NCBI GenBank assembly: GCA_018136815.1
Contig: CM030939.1
Location: 3,155,419 to 3,219,418, forward strand
DNA length: 64,000 nucleotides
From: Isochrysis galbana
Lineage: Eukaryota; Haptophyta; Isochrysidales; Isochrysidaceae
Direction: 5' to 3'
The translations under genes and the position numbers were made by a program. The notes under the pieces were generated by a model. It searched no databases. It was not told where the DNA came from and saw nothing but the letters and a program-made list of their open reading frames with translations. Every line of letters begins with the position of its first letter. Position 1 is the first letter of the stretch. This document shows positions 1-12,300 of the stretch, in pieces.

Positions 1-1
1 A

Positions 2-416
2 TTGAGTGCGCGCGACGGCATCGTCTTCTCTTGGGGGCAGGGCCGGGCTGGACGTCTTGGACACGGCGATGAGGCAAGCCGCTCGCTTCCGACGCCAGTG
101 ACGGCGCTCTCACGAATACGCGTCTCGGCGCTAGCGGCAGGGTCCAGCCACACCATCGCCATAGGAGAGGATCGCGGTTGGTTCGCTTGGGGGGCACTCG
201 AAGCGCTGGGGTGAGCGGAGAGTGCAGCCTGGCGCCAGCCAGCGTGAGCGTGCCCTCCGTACCGAGCCATCGCCGGCAAGGGGGCGCTCACGTCCCTTTC
301 CCTCACCACGTGACAGGTATGAGTCCAATGGCGCGCCAGAGTTGCGTCATCGGGCCATCCCAACAGAGCTTGGCATTGGCGATGTAGATGATGCGGGGGA
401 GAGCGAGGCGGCGTGA
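2..416 (+). CDS. RCC1-repeat protein, 3' end of gene
   Basis: The frame is already open at the window edge, so the 5' part lies outside. Exon 2-210 encodes an RCC1/RLD blade: WGQGRAGRLGHGD, then a PTPV turn and LAAGSSHTIAI, and a second blade starts at FAWG. A GTGAGC donor at 211 and a CAG acceptor ending at 316 keep phase 2 and join exon 317-416, which reads TELGIGDVDDAGE and then stops (TGA). RCC1 repeats build seven-bladed propellers used in Ran exchange factors and many other proteins; the role here cannot be told from this fragment. The last blade is short, so the real end could differ. The repeat call is firm; the last exon is moderately supported. Confidence 0.78.
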
Positions 417-1349
417 CGAGGCCGCATACTCTTCAGCAGCCGGGAGTATGCGTATGCCAGTCGCGGGCAGGATCAGAGGGCGCGACACAGGGCGAGCCTA
501 ACCAGCCGACTGTGACCCGGAGTTCCTATCCTACGGTTGCGCGCTGCTTAGACGAGCGCCTCCGTGGCAGTTTGCATTCCCTCCCTAGATGAGGGTACGC
601 TGAAATGGACGCTTAGAGTCGCGGCAGGTGTGTGGGCCTTGGAATTTTGGTGGCAGTGCCGTTTGACACGATGGAGTATCTTCAGATGGCGACCCCATTC
701 GGTGTATCGGTCTTGAAATTCCAGCTTGCTGTTGATTCGCAACGGTTTCATGTTTATGAGCCAGCTTGAGCAATTCCCGTCACAACTCGCTAACCGGGAG
801 CATGAGACCACGAGGACCTTAAAGCAGGTCGTGTTATTCCCATCACGTACCAGCCATCAACGATGGCCACCATCCGTGCGATCGGCCGCTAAGAAAACCG
901 CAAGCAGTTCCATTTCTTAGACTTGTGATTTGCTACCCTTTTCCATTTCCCACCTATTTCGGCCTCTAACCAACCCCCCTCGTACATAGTGTACAACTCT
1001 TCTTGCTCGTAGTGTATTTGTGCCCAAGAGCCACGTATAGTGATAGTGAGAAAAAAACTTTTACTCCGCTGCGCATAGTGGGTGTGTGATGCGCGGATCG
1101 CGGATTGGATTGTGCTTCTGTCGAGCCATGGCGCGAGAGGCGTTCATTTGGGGTCACGCCCCTTCATGTTCATACCAAATGTCGGGAGGAGTTGCGGGGC
1201 TGCTTGGTGCCGCGCTTCATGAAAATCTTCTTCCCTTGAGCACGTGCGCACTACCGTACACACAGCAACAGAAATCACGAAAGCGACCGGAATCCGAGAA
1301 AAACTTTTCAAGGGATGGCACGTACTACGTACTACGCTATAACAAACAC
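417..1349. other. Intergenic, no gene seen
   Basis: No conserved reading frame was found. The right edge (1329-1349) is the left copy of the imperfect target duplication of the retroposon that follows. Confidence 0.6.
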
Positions 1350-2108
1350 TTTCTTGAGCGTTAGTATCTCTACTCTCACTACACTTGCACTTACACGCCA
1401 AGCCACGACATACATGACCGTACCAAGTCCCAAGGCACAAACAAACTAAGTACTAGTATAAGCACTTGATTATACCTTCCCCCTCGCAACTCGCAAGCCC
1501 CCGGCTCCCCCTCGCAACTCCCCACAACCCACAAGCTCATTGGGGTGAAAACCCAGTTGTTAGTCGCCAATGCAACATGTACATTGAAGACTTACCAGGG
1601 AAAAGCAACGGGGGGGGGGGGGGGAGGGAAGCCTTTGCAGTCGTCCCGTCGAGAGTGAGAGGCCCTTGGGGCTGGCGAGCCTGCCCGAGCATTTCTCCGC
1701 AGAATAAGCGACGGCGCACGGCGCCCGAGGAACCATACTTTGAGAGGGCATTCTCGGGCGAACTTGCGCCGCTCCCTCCGTCCTCCGTTCTTCCGCCTGT
1801 CGCCAGCCTCTCACTCCGCCCGTTTACTAATGTAAGCGTAAGCGGGTCGCGGTGCTACGTGCTACAAGGAGAGCCTATAGAAGTGTTTTCAATCAAGTGG
1901 ACCCCCAAGATGCTCAAATCAAGATCTGAATTTTTGCATGTGTTCATGATGTATGATGTATCCAGAAATGAACAATGGCACCATCTCCTTACTTACATAT
2001 GGTTAGCCGACGCCCTCCCCCCACTCACCCCCCCCCCCCCCCATCCCCGGAAGAGCAGCAACGGGTCGCGCAGAGCGCCCCCCTTGTCCCCTATTAGAAC
2101 AATAGGTT
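1350..2108 (-). mobile_element. SINE-like retroposon, copy 1
   Basis: Flanked by a 21-bp direct repeat with two mismatches (1329-1349 and 2109-2129). Read on the minus strand, the 5' end begins AACCTATTGTTCTAATAGG, a hairpin matching the 5' ends of the other copies (AACCTACTT..., AACTAAGTT...), followed by a G/C-rich block. The 3' part (about 1840-1350) matches the 3' part of the 29026-29954 copy, including the terminal motif GTGAGAGTAG.G..ACTAACGCTCA. An open frame at 1466-2122 runs through it but looks like chance in GC-rich repeat DNA. The duplication length points to target-primed reverse transcription. Confidence 0.75.
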
Positions 2109-2535
2109 GTACTACGCTATAGCAAATACAAATAAAAGGAGCTTGGTACGATGTACGATGTGAAAAAAACTTCTTAATATCCTCACCACGCGCGCGGCTT
2201 TGAACTATTGACTCACAAAACTATCGTTAAGTCGATAAGGTCATGGAGCGCGCCACGTAGGGCTAGGCAGGAATATCAACATATCGTAAAACATATTTGG
2301 GTACGATTTCGCAAAATAAATACGTCGACATATTTGCTACATATTTGGGCGGGCAGGGGCGGGTGGCTCCTACATATTTGGGCGGGGCGGGGCGGGGACG
2401 GGGAGGCGCGAGCGCGCGAGCGCGCGCAGGGGGGCAGGGGCGTGGGGTGGGGGGAGAGTACGAGAGAGGAGACAAGAACAAGAACGAGGAGAACGAGCGA
2501 GGCGGAGCGATGCCAGGTGTTGGGGGCGAGGCGAG
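2109..2535. repeat. Repeat-rich spacer with a conserved hairpin motif
   Basis: 2162-2205 resembles, on the minus strand, the 3' end TATTAAAAGTTTTTT seen at 7882, 17160, 28735 and 54690. 2219-2254 carries a hairpin (TATCG..CGATA) followed by GGTCATGGAGCGCGCC that recurs at 51419-51454 and 63365-63399. 2330-2400 contains repeated TACATATTTGGGCGGG units. No gene seen. Confidence 0.6.
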
Positions 2536-3082
2536 GCGCGCGGCCTGTCCGATTGGCGTGACCATGCGGGTGGGACCTATGTATTTGGTGTCTGGTTGGG
2601 TCTCCCATCCGGATGGATCGTCGTAAACGGGCACGCAGCGCGCCCGCCATCGGTTCGAAGTTGGGCTCTCCGGGCCTCCCTCGGCGAGGGCTCAACGTTC
2701 AATGGGCTCGGCGGATGGGTGATTTCGGCGAGGTATCCGGGCGCGGCCTGTCCGATTGGCGTGACCATGCGGGTGAAACCTGTGTATTTGGTATCTGGGG
2801 TGGTCTCCCATCCTGATGGATCGTCGAAAACGGGCACGCAGCGCGCCCGGTCTCGACTTGAAGTTGAGCTTTTCAAGCTTTTGCGATTTTAGCGTCTTCT
2901 GTCTTTTTTTGATTACGTTTTGTTGTGGGGGCCCAAGGGGGGGGTCCGGGTCCCATTGGACCCTGGATATGTGCAAGTTGGGTGTATTGGGAACTTTCTA
3001 CCGTGCAAAATCCTCAAATTTCCTCAATTCTGAGATGGTCATTTTTTCACACCTTATTAAAAAACACTGTTTGACCGCCCTA
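2536..3082 (-). mobile_element. Truncated TIR element with ~205-bp tandem units
   Basis: This is an inverted relative of the intact element at 14908-15747. Two tandem units start at about 2536 and 2741. After them comes the shared unique block with GGGTCCCATTGGACCC and CACACCTTATTAAAAAACACTG. It ends in the terminal inverted repeat CTGTTTGACCGCCCTA at 3082. The opposite TIR is not found on the left, so the copy is truncated or rearranged there. Confidence 0.75.
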
Positions 3083-3657
3083 CCTTCATGGAGGCTACGC
3101 AATACGCATTACCCTGTAACACACACACACACACACGAAGGTGACTTGACTCTTGACTTGGACTTGGCGTTTCGGCGTATTTCGGCGTGTTTCATGACGA
3201 TGACGGCCTTGGTTGGATACTGATACTAGTGCTACTCTAGACTCTAGAGTAATACGCGATGGCCTTGGATGTTGCATCTTGCCACTACAACAATAAAATA
3301 CACCGTGGACATTCGATGGCTCAAACCAGTCTGTCCAACTCTCTTTCGCCGGAACGCCACTTGTGGCCGGTGGCCCGTGGAAAGATTCTAGTAGTATGAT
3401 TCCAATCTATCCCTGTGCCTCGCGGACCGTTCTTTTGTACTCTCTATGTACTTTCTACACGCAGGACTGTACCTCTCTCAGCTGCTGCAATACGCGGGCC
3501 GCGCGCGCACGCTCTCTCTCCCTCTGCAGTAGCTTATCTTAAGTCTCTCCCTCTCTCTTCTCTTCTCTCAAGATCGCCCGCCTCTCCCCCTCTTTCTCCC
3601 TCTCTCTCTCGTCGGGTTGGCGCGGCGTCCCTCTACAAGACACCCTGTACTCTCACT
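3083..3657. other. Intergenic, SPT20-like upstream region
   Basis: Contains a short (AC)n tract near 3119-3135. No conserved frame is visible. The sequence becomes C/T-rich from about 3500 towards the gene. Confidence 0.5.
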
Positions 3658-3838
<181 letters not shown>

Positions 3839-3878
3839 GCCCCTTGTCGGCGTGGCGCGGCGCGGCGCGGTGTGGCGG

Positions 3879-6800
3879 ATGGCCTCCTCCTCGTTTGTCG
3901 CATTCACTCTCTCACCGAGAGATCCTCGGCCCACCACTCTCGCGCAGAGGCAGAGGAGCACTCGCAAGCGCGCGCGCGAACAGCCGACGGCGCCAGCGCC
4001 CACGCTGGCGACAACGCCCACGCCTGCTGAGGAGGCATGTGATTCTGCGATGCTCGCAACTCTCGACCGCATCGTGAGCAAGATCACTGAGACGCTGCGC
4101 AAGCAGAGCGGTGGCCTAGCATCCCGCAAGCGGTCTGACACGTCCGCCGGAAACGGCGCCACACAGCCCAAACCTGCAAACCGTAACATGCCACCACCGT
4201 GCCTCCGGCTGCGGCTGATGCCGAGCCACGTTGCCGTTGAGGAGATTGGCCTCGCCCTCCCGTACTCCGCTGAGACGCGGCGCTTTCTCAAGCAGATCGA
4301 GGCGGGTCGCCTGCCATGGCATCACCTGCGTTCGATCCCTAGGCTGTGGGAGCACGTCGAGATATTCTTCACCGATGGCTGCCTTGACGTTGAGGTGAGT
4401 GTGCTCGGTTGGGTCATAGCAGGGTGCCTGCGAGCTTCACTTCACGCAACACTCGGGTGGGGCAGAAGATGTGGGCTCCGCTGTAGTACTTTGCTCTTGT
4501 GGGAACATGTCTAGGGCGGGTGTACTGTTGGTAGAGCACATCAGTGCTCTCAATCGAACGGTGCGACTGTAGTGTGGCAGCGCACGCCATTGCTCTGCCT
4601 TGTTCACAGCATGCCTACCACACTGCCCGCCGCTGCTGCAAACGGTGCTCGCAGGTGCAAGACCTCCGATCGCCCGAGGCGGCGACCGAATCGGCTGCGC
4701 TTTCCCGCGCTGGCTGTGCTCCTTCCCACCGTGCCCGCCTTGCGCCGGACATGGACACCCTACTTCATGAACTCGCGCGCCTGTCCGAGACGGCTGCGTC
4801 CAAGGGCAGTCCCATGCCACGATCACAGCTCCTAGAACTGGAGGCGCACGTGCTTCGTGCCACCGCTCCTCCACCATGCATCAAAGCAGGCGCATCGTTC
4901 CCTGTGCCCATGATTGGAAGGCTTACGAATGCGCTGCAGTTTGACCGGCTCAAGCTCCATTTGCAGACGCTCAGGGCTGTGCGTGCTGATCCCGCTGCCA
5001 GGACCCCTGCGGTGGCTGCTGCCAGCAAGACGACAAGCAAGGCAGGACTGGCGTCAGCTTCCTCGCCCACCTGCAGCGAGATCGGCGGCATCTCCACTCC
5101 GGGCCTGCGCCGCTCGGGTGGCCGGTACCCCCCTATCGAGCTGGCGACACCGCGGTTCGGCCAGCCTGCCTTCCGCGTGCCGCCCAAGCCACCACGTCCT
5201 CCCCGTCCGAAGCCCTCCAAAGCTCGTGGTGCAAAGCCGCAAGCCCCCGATATGAGTATATTTGGCGATATTGCGCTCGCACCAGCACCAGCGCTCGCAC
5301 TCGCGCCAGTGCTTGCACTAGCACCAGTGCTCGCGCCGGCGCCAGCGCCAGCATCAGCGCCAGCGCCAGCAAGCAAAGGCAGCAAAGGCAGCAAGGCAGC
5401 TGCCGCCTCTAGCAGTAGCGTTGCGGCTCGTGCTGCAGCACCTGCGTGCACCGCTGTGAAGCCTTCACAAGCTAAGGCCGACATTCTAGGCAATATGGGC
5501 CCGCTGGCGTCAGCCACTATGGAGCGAGTGCCTAGTGGTGGCGCCGCAGCTCCCGCGGGCAGTGCGACCTCGCGTGATCAGCAGAGTGAATCGGCAGAAT
5601 CTGCCGGGAAGCTGGACACGCGCGTATGCTTTCCGTTGCTCGCGCGCCTCTATGCTTTGCAGCAGAAGCAAAATGCACACTTAACGGGCATGCTGCCTCA
5701 GGTGCGCAAGCCACCATGTGTGATCATAGGTCGAGCTATCTTGCAACTCGCAGCGCCATAGCCGGCACCTTGGTCGCCCAAGAGTCAGGCTCACGGCCAT
5801 TTTACACTCGACCATTCTTCAACGTGCCTCCGCGTTCAGAGCCTCCCATGTAGTGTTGTGCGCATCAGGTGGGTGTGTCGATCCATACCCTTGTGGAAAC
5901 TCATGGGCTGACTCTATGATGCTCTTTCGTTCCTTACCGTGACGCACCACAGGCCACAGAAGCGCTCAATCGCGTCATAGCTGAGAAGCGCAAGGATCCG
6001 CCAGGGAAGCGGCCCACCACAATGGCGGCTCTTTCTCGAACATTTGATAAAGCGGCGTCGCAGGTGGGCAGCAGCACCCGCACACCCCACCTTGGCACGC
6101 TTGCCCGAGCTGGTGGGCAGGCATTGCCGTTGATCGATAAGCCTGGCGGCGGTGTCACACGCATTTGCTGTCCACTCGCGCGCTGGGCATATGATTCGTA
6201 TTTTCATGGGTGGACATTTTCCCAAGCGGTGGCAGGTCTCCGTTTGGCCCGCTCCCATCCACTTCATCATTGCTCCCCATATGCATTGCGGTTACACAGG
6301 GTCTACTGCGCCCGGAGGCTCTTTGGCCAAAGGGGTACCGTGCTGTTCGCGCTATTCGGGCAGAGCAAGCGGAGCCGATCACGGCATCTGCGACTTTGCC
6401 GGCGGCTGGTACCGCTCCAGCCGTCAAGCGGCAAAAGAGCAACTCGGGGAAAAAGTCCTCGAGCGCGGCACCCGCTATTGCCTCCGAGAACGAGACCATC
6501 ACCGAGACGCTTACAATACTTGCGGCGTCTTCAGAGGGGGCAGGTGATTTCGACGGACAGGTGCGAACTCCGGATGCAGCGTGGGCACAGCGCTACCATT
6601 GCCCACTTCTGTATACAATCTTTGAGAGCGAAAGCCATTTCTTCGTCCGCGCTCTCGTCACAGGTGTTCTTTGCCCAACAACCTCCTTCAACCTCGTTCT
6701 TTCATTCTTTCCGCTTGCATTCGCACGCTGATGCCACTGTCTTCGCTCGGGAATGGGGGGCCATCCAGGTAGGAAAACTTAACATGGAGGCCAGAATCCG

Positions 6801-7590
6801 GAGGAGCGCAAGCGTCCCTCGCGCCAATTGCATTTTTCTCGCACAGCGGTGCCGCCTCGCGCGCTAGCGCCCCGTTTGCCCCATGGTGATTCTGCCATCG
6901 TGGCCATCGTGGTCGCAGGTTAAGCATGGTTCCGGCAGCATGGGCTTCACTCCTATGCCTCGCGGTGATGATCCGACACGTTCATTAGCGCAAGTACAGG
7001 CCCGCTCGACTGCCCTTTCAAAAGCGCGAGGCTCAACCGCTGGTCGTGCAGCGGGTGGAGTCGGCGGCGGAGGTGGCAAACCCGCTGCGAATGGGCGCAG
7101 TGCTGCTGGTGGCAAGGCGGCAACGGCCGTGCCGAAGTCAAATGCTATGGCCACACTCAGTGCGACGGCGCCCTCCGCGGCCTACGCCGGAGCCCCGAAT
7201 GCCATATCGCGCATGGGCGCGGGCAGCGACATGTCGTGCTGCTGCGGTACGGACCACGCCTTGCTTCAGCAGGCGTTGGCGTCCAAGGCAGTCGCGTCGG
7301 CGGCGGCCGCTCGCCGTGAAAGTGCGAGCTCCACCGCGCAAGCAGCTGCGCTGCAAAACCAGCAGCGCCTAGCTCAGCAGAAGGCACTATTGCAGCAGAA
7401 GCAGCTTGCGGCGCACCAAGCGAGAATTCGCGCGACCGCCGCCCAACAGCAAGCCGCGGCCACTCAGGGAGCAAGTTTAACCACCTCGGCATTGAATAAT
7501 GATGGGCCCACTTCCCCAGGCCGATTTTTGCGTGAGCTTGAGGAGCACTTGCGGGCGAGTGGCAGCCGATCTCTAGCCTCGCAAAAGTGA
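3879..7590 (+). CDS. SPT20-like SAGA complex subunit
   Basis: Five exons: 3879-4394, 4655-5701, 5953-6063, 6300-6560, 6919-7590, all joined in phase 0 with GTG donors and CAG acceptors; about 868 aa. Residues ~108-180 carry the Spt20 signature: LRLRLMPSH at its start, PYSAETRRFLKQIEAGRLP in the middle and FFTDGCLDVEVQDLRSPE at its end, the last assembled across intron 1. Spt20 proteins scaffold the SAGA histone acetyltransferase co-activator. The rest is low complexity: an Ala-Pro repeat (5270-5400), Ser/Ala stretches and a Gln/Ala-rich C-terminal helix (LQNQQRLAQQKALLQQKQ), typical of co-activator subunits. The ATG at 3879 is the first in frame; the GTG upstream at 3852 is unlikely to be used. 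The family call rests on one domain; the exon chain is well supported by phase. Confidence 0.8.
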
Positions 7591-7881
7591 GAGGAGGACA
7601 CTGACGCGGTCATCCTAATTTGCTGTGAAGGATGATTCGACCAAGGAACTGAGCAAACGGGGCGTGGGATTACTCGAGGATTGATGGTCGGCGGAAGTAG
7701 CGTCGGCGATGTTGGCGGATGCTAGGCGAACATAGTAGCTTGTAGTAGTAGTATTAGTTTGATATTTGTGAGTGCGTGCATTGGTCAATGACCAATGAGT
7801 TGTCGTCCTTGGTTGCATGGTGTCGCATCCGCGAGTAAAAGTAAAAGTAGAAAGACGCCATCTTTCATTAGAGTTAGAGTT
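7591..7881. other. Intergenic, 3' flank of SPT20-like gene
   Basis: Short AT-richer spacer containing (TAG)n-like runs. No gene seen. Confidence 0.5.
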
Positions 7882-8060
7882 AGAAAAAAACCTTTTAATA
7901 TTCTCGCCTCTCACGCGTGGCACTGGGGTTCGCTTCCGTAGCCACGCCCTTTTCCCTTCCTCTCCTTCACTACTCGCCTTGCGGCAACTCCCCTCGTGCT
8001 CTACTTAGGGGCTCAGGTTGTGGGGGGGTTTGGGTTGCTCGAGCGGGGTGCACCCGCCCC
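7882..8060 (-). repeat. Dispersed ~180-bp repeat, also at 54535-54703
   Basis: The reverse complement of 54535-54703. Shared landmarks are AAAACCTTTTAATATTCTCGCC at the 3' end, CTACTTAGGGGCTCAGGTTG in the middle and GGTGCACCCGCCC at the far end. The A/T-rich end is the same 3' motif found at 2162, 17160 and 28735, so this is probably a retroposon 3' module. No target duplication was recognised. Confidence 0.7.
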
Positions 8061-8195
8061 CAGCGGTATGTTCGTATGTTCTCACCCTCCTCCTATGCCG
8101 CCGTGAACGAAGACAGAAGCGCTTAGCAATTCAAAGAGCGCTATGGCGACACTACTACGTTGCGCATCAATCAGACCGACATTTCGAGGCGAGAA

Positions 8196-8358
8196 GCGCT
8201 CAATCACCATCACCCACAGCATGGGCAAAAGCGTGTTCAATCACCATCAGCCTACACGTGGAAACGCGTTCAATCGCCATCACCCCCACCGCATGGAAAA
8301 GCCTTCAATCACCATCAGCCTACACATGGAAAAGCGTTCAATCGCCATCACCTCCCGG
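8196..8358. repeat. Minisatellite, ~35-bp unit, about 5 copies
   Basis: Units have the core CAATCACCATCA or CAATCGCCATCAC and end in CATGGAAAA. Two unit types alternate (…CCATCACCC…GCATGG and …CCATCAGCCTACACRTGG), giving a ~70-bp higher-order period. No gene covers it convincingly. Confidence 0.85.
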
Positions 8359-8599
8359 AAGAGGCAGAGGGAAGGAAGATGCAAATAAGGAAAAGGCAAA
8401 TAAAACCGGTCTCCACCGCGCAGCGCGGGACTCGATGCTCGAGGAAACGGCTCTCATGACGAACTCTCGCGAAAGATACTCTACGGAAACAATCAAAATT
8501 GCCTATTAATTACTTATGCATTTGTAACCACAAAACAATATTCCAATTAGTACACGGTACACGGAGGGAAAGGAGACCAAATGAAGGCAAGCCGCCTTG

Positions 8600-8709
8600 G
8601 CTTTCTGCCTCGGGAGGCTTGGTTTTACCCCACAGCAGGGGAGGAGTGGAGAGAGGGGGGGTGCTCGTGCCCCCCCCCACGGGCGGACCAAGTATAAACT
8701 TAGTTGCAA
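8600..8709 (-). repeat. 5' fragment of the SINE-like retroposon
   Basis: On the minus strand it begins AACTAAGTTTATACTTGGTC and continues into the G-tract hairpin (GGGGGGCACGAGCACCCCCC) and the CTCTCTCCACTCCTCCCCTG block shared with 16423 and 53501. Truncated; no target duplication seen. Confidence 0.75.
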
Positions 8710-9369
8710 ACAAGCCAGAAATCACCATCGCCATCGCGGAGGGCCGACGTCCGGCGACGCAAGCGCAAGCGCGGGCGAGCGTCGGGCCGCTAATCGACGC
8801 GTCCTCGTCCTCGGTGCAGCGTGCCTCAGCCAGCCACAGCCATGCGCACGCAGGCTGCCGGGCGCGCCTCCAACTTCCTCCCATGCCCGCCACCGCCTCA
8901 TCGCAAAAATCGCCCCCTCGCGGCCCTCGCTAGCGCGCCAACGGAGGGGTCCCGGAGCGCCCGAGTTAGCTCTAGCTTCTAGACTCGAGTAAAAAGAAAA
9001 GTATTCAAGCTGATGACGACAAAGAAATTCCTTCAGGCGACTTGGACGGAAGGGAAAGTATTCCCTCCTACCTTATTGTACTCTACTCCTATGGGAGTAC
9101 TCCATCATCTCCCTCTTCTGAACTACTACCTGACTACCTGGACCTCTACTAGGAGTACCGACGGAGAGGAGGAAGAAAGTGGGGAAAGAGGACGGTCGAG
9201 TAAGTGATAGTGGAAGACTCTGATCTCTTGTTCACTTTGTAAGAAGAAGAGTGTGAGGGAAAGAGAGGAAAGGGGTAGGTGGGGGAGATAAGAGAGAGAT
9301 GAGTAGAGGGAGGGAGAGAGAGAGAGAGAGAGGGCTTGGAGATCGAAAGGGCTGGGGGGAGGAAGGGCG
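8710..9369. other. Intergenic, RSH upstream region
   Basis: No conserved frame. 9240-9360 is strongly GA-rich with a (GA)n run near 9311-9331, next to the RSH start codon. Confidence 0.5.
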
Positions 9370-12300
9370 ATGGCCGCGGCGGCGCTGCTCTCCTCTCTGC
9401 TCAGCTGGTCGGCGTTCTTGGGCGTGGCTCGCGGCGGGTGGAGTGTTCAGACCAACCGGGTAGGTCCTCCTGCTGCGTTCCTGCCGCCAGCGCACCGGCC
9501 GAGAGAGCCAGATCGAGCAGGAAGGGGGGAAGAGAGAGAGGCGCTGTTGATGGGGGAGCGGCACTTTGGCGAGGATCAGTCTCCCCGCTCTCTTCGCGGC
9601 AGCAACCCAAGGGGAGCAGGCTGGTGGTTGCGATCTTCAGTCGCCTTCCCAGATGCGCGATACGCGAACGAGGGCCTGCGCAAGGGAGGGCAGGCGGATG
9701 CCCGCTGTCTGCCGACAGCCGGCCACCACCAAGAGGCCAGAGCAGCGTGGCGCTCGGGTAAGCCTGTCGCGTGCGCCGATTCGGCAGCCGAGCGGCAGGC
9801 GCAAGAGGCCGCGTGGCAGGTGCTCCGCCAGACCGATCGCTCGCCTCGATTTCTGCCGAGGATAAACGTTGGCCGACATGGGGAGGCACGGGCGACATGG
9901 CGGCTACCGCCCGCGTACCGTGCGCAGCTCGCGCAGATGCTCGTGGCGGTCGCGCTCACGGAAGCTTCAGCCGCCTCCGCCAGGAAGGTGTGGGACGCGT
10001 TCGTCTGCGCCCTCCGCTTTCACCGTGGACAGTTCCGGCATTCGGGAGAGCCGTATGTTACCCATCCGCTCGAGGTGGCAAGCATGTTAGCCCAACAAGG
10101 GGCAGACGTGTCCACCGTCATGACCGGGCTGCTCCACGATACCGTCGAGGACACGGGCGCTACGCTCGACCAGCTGACGGAGCGGTTCGGACCCGAGGTG
10201 CATCGCGCCGCGCGCGGGCCGAGCAACATCCTGTGGCGGTTCCGCTGCTCGCTCACCCACACTGACTGAGCTCACTCATTGCTGCGCTCACCTCTCCTAC
10301 CACTCTAACAGGTGACCGCCCTCGTGGATGGCGTGACAAAGTTGTCACGCCTCGAGCTTGCGCGGGAGATCCAGTCGGGTCTACCACCGGGCGGTGGCGC
10401 CGCCACCATCAGAGGTATCGCTGCCGATGGGAGCTTGGAGAGTGAGGAACGCCCACTCTTCCGGCGTGGCGCCAACGCGACAGCTTTCGGGAAGGATTCG
10501 AGGGAAGGCGAGTTATTGGCTGAGAATGCGACGAAGAGGTGGGAGCCCTCGCAGTCCGAGAAGCAGGTGAGGGTGGCGGGTGCCCACGATCCACGGGGGA
10601 TCGTGCAGCATGGCAGTATGGGTACCTCTCCCGTTGCCTAGCCGGCCGACTCCGGCTGATTCGTGCTCGTGGATGCCTAGCCATCATTCCACTAAGATCC
10701 TTTGCCGCTCTGCTCCCACAGGCAGCCAATCTCCGGAAGTTAGTGCTCGCCATGTCTCAGGACATTCGTGTCCTCGTCGTCAAGTTGACGGACCGACTAC
10801 ATAATATGCGAACCTTAAAATACGTTGCAAGCGAACGGTCGCGGCGACTCAAGGCTGAGGAAACGATGGGTGCGCGCGCTGCATGCGGGCCTCGTCTGGT
10901 CGCGGTGCCGACGCCACTTGCAAGACTCGCTCGGCCCTCCTCCCTACGCCGGCTCCCCCCCCCCTCCCCCCCCTAAACCCACCTGCTCCGACGCCCCTTC
11001 CCTCCTATTCCCCTACGCACCCACCCCGGCTGAGTAGGCATCTTCGCCCCGCTCGCAACACGCATTGGCATGTACACCATCGCCTCCGAGCTGGAGACCA
11101 TTGCCTTTGCGGAGTTACACCCTGAGGCGGCCTCCTTCATCGCGGCGGCGCAGCGCGCCTACACCGCTTCGCCTGCGCTCGCCAACATCATGAGAGACTT
11201 ACAGCAGCTTCTCTCGGTGCCCGACACGAATGCCGCGCTTCTTCCATCGCAAGATACTACACTCGATAGTACACTTATGAGCGCCCCGCCAGCATCTGCC
11301 TCGTCTCCAACGTCGGCCTCGCCTGTGCCACCATCAGTGGAGGCTGCTTCACCGCCGCCACCACCGTCACCACTGCCGTCGTTGCTCACGGCCTTACATG
11401 TCCGTCGAGCTTCAGCATTACGAGTTTGGCGGCGTCAGCTGGCTCAGCGTGCGCAACAAGAAGGAGACACATCCGATGGCGAAGGCCTTCCAAATGGAGC
11501 GGGTCCTCTGGAGCACGAGCCTGCTCAAAATGCTGTGCCTAGCGAGCTGCCGGCAAGGGATGCCCAATCAAGGGAAGCGGCGCTCATGGGCGAGATGTCG
11601 CTTGCCTTGGGCGACTGTGTGCGTCTTGTTCTAGTCTGCTCCTCGACTCTCGGATGCTACCAGGTGGGCCACATTGAGTGAGCCCCAAAATTCCAAAGCT
11701 GCCGCGTCGACCGGCGAAGTTTGTGTGAAGTGGGGCCCCGCTGCACGAGCTCGCCTGCCCTCCACTTCCCCACCCGTTTCCTTGTGGTCATGCAGGCGCT
11801 CGGGTTGATCCATCAGCGCTATCGGTCCCTCGGTGGTTTCAAGGACTACATATCAACTCCTAAGCCCAACCATTACCAGTCCATCCACACTACCATCCTT
11901 GGACCCGGAGGAGAGCTCGTTCAGCTCATCCTCCGGACGGCGCCGATGCACCAGGTAGCGGAGCAAGGCATCATCGCCCACTGGCGCCAGCAGGAGATGC
12001 TTTCACACCGACTGAGCCGCTCGCGTCAGTCGGCAGCCACCCATGCATCCTCCGGCGTCGCGCCCGGTGGCAGCAATGGTGCCTCACCTCCACAAGAGCC
12101 GATGAAGTCTGGAAGTCGTTATTGCTGGTTGCAATCGTTGCAGCACATATCGGACGCCTCTGAGGTGTGCGAGCGCATGCGATCGCGTCCTAGGACACGT
12201 GTGGCCGGGCAAATTTTGTTTCTGCGGCGAGGCCCCAACATACTGGCCACACCAAGCGGGCGAGCATGCACTTGCGTGGCTGAACGCGCTAACGGCTCTG

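Noticed and set aside
1466-2122. 218-aa plus-strand frame
   Set aside because: Spans a retroposon copy and its duplication; Pro/Ser-rich composition comes from the repeat.
2219-2254. Helitron 3' end from the hairpin motif
   Set aside because: The bases after the hairpin in either direction are not CTRR and no 5' TC end pairs with it.
8196-8358. CRISPR array
   Set aside because: Units abut with no unique spacers in a eukaryotic context; it is a minisatellite.
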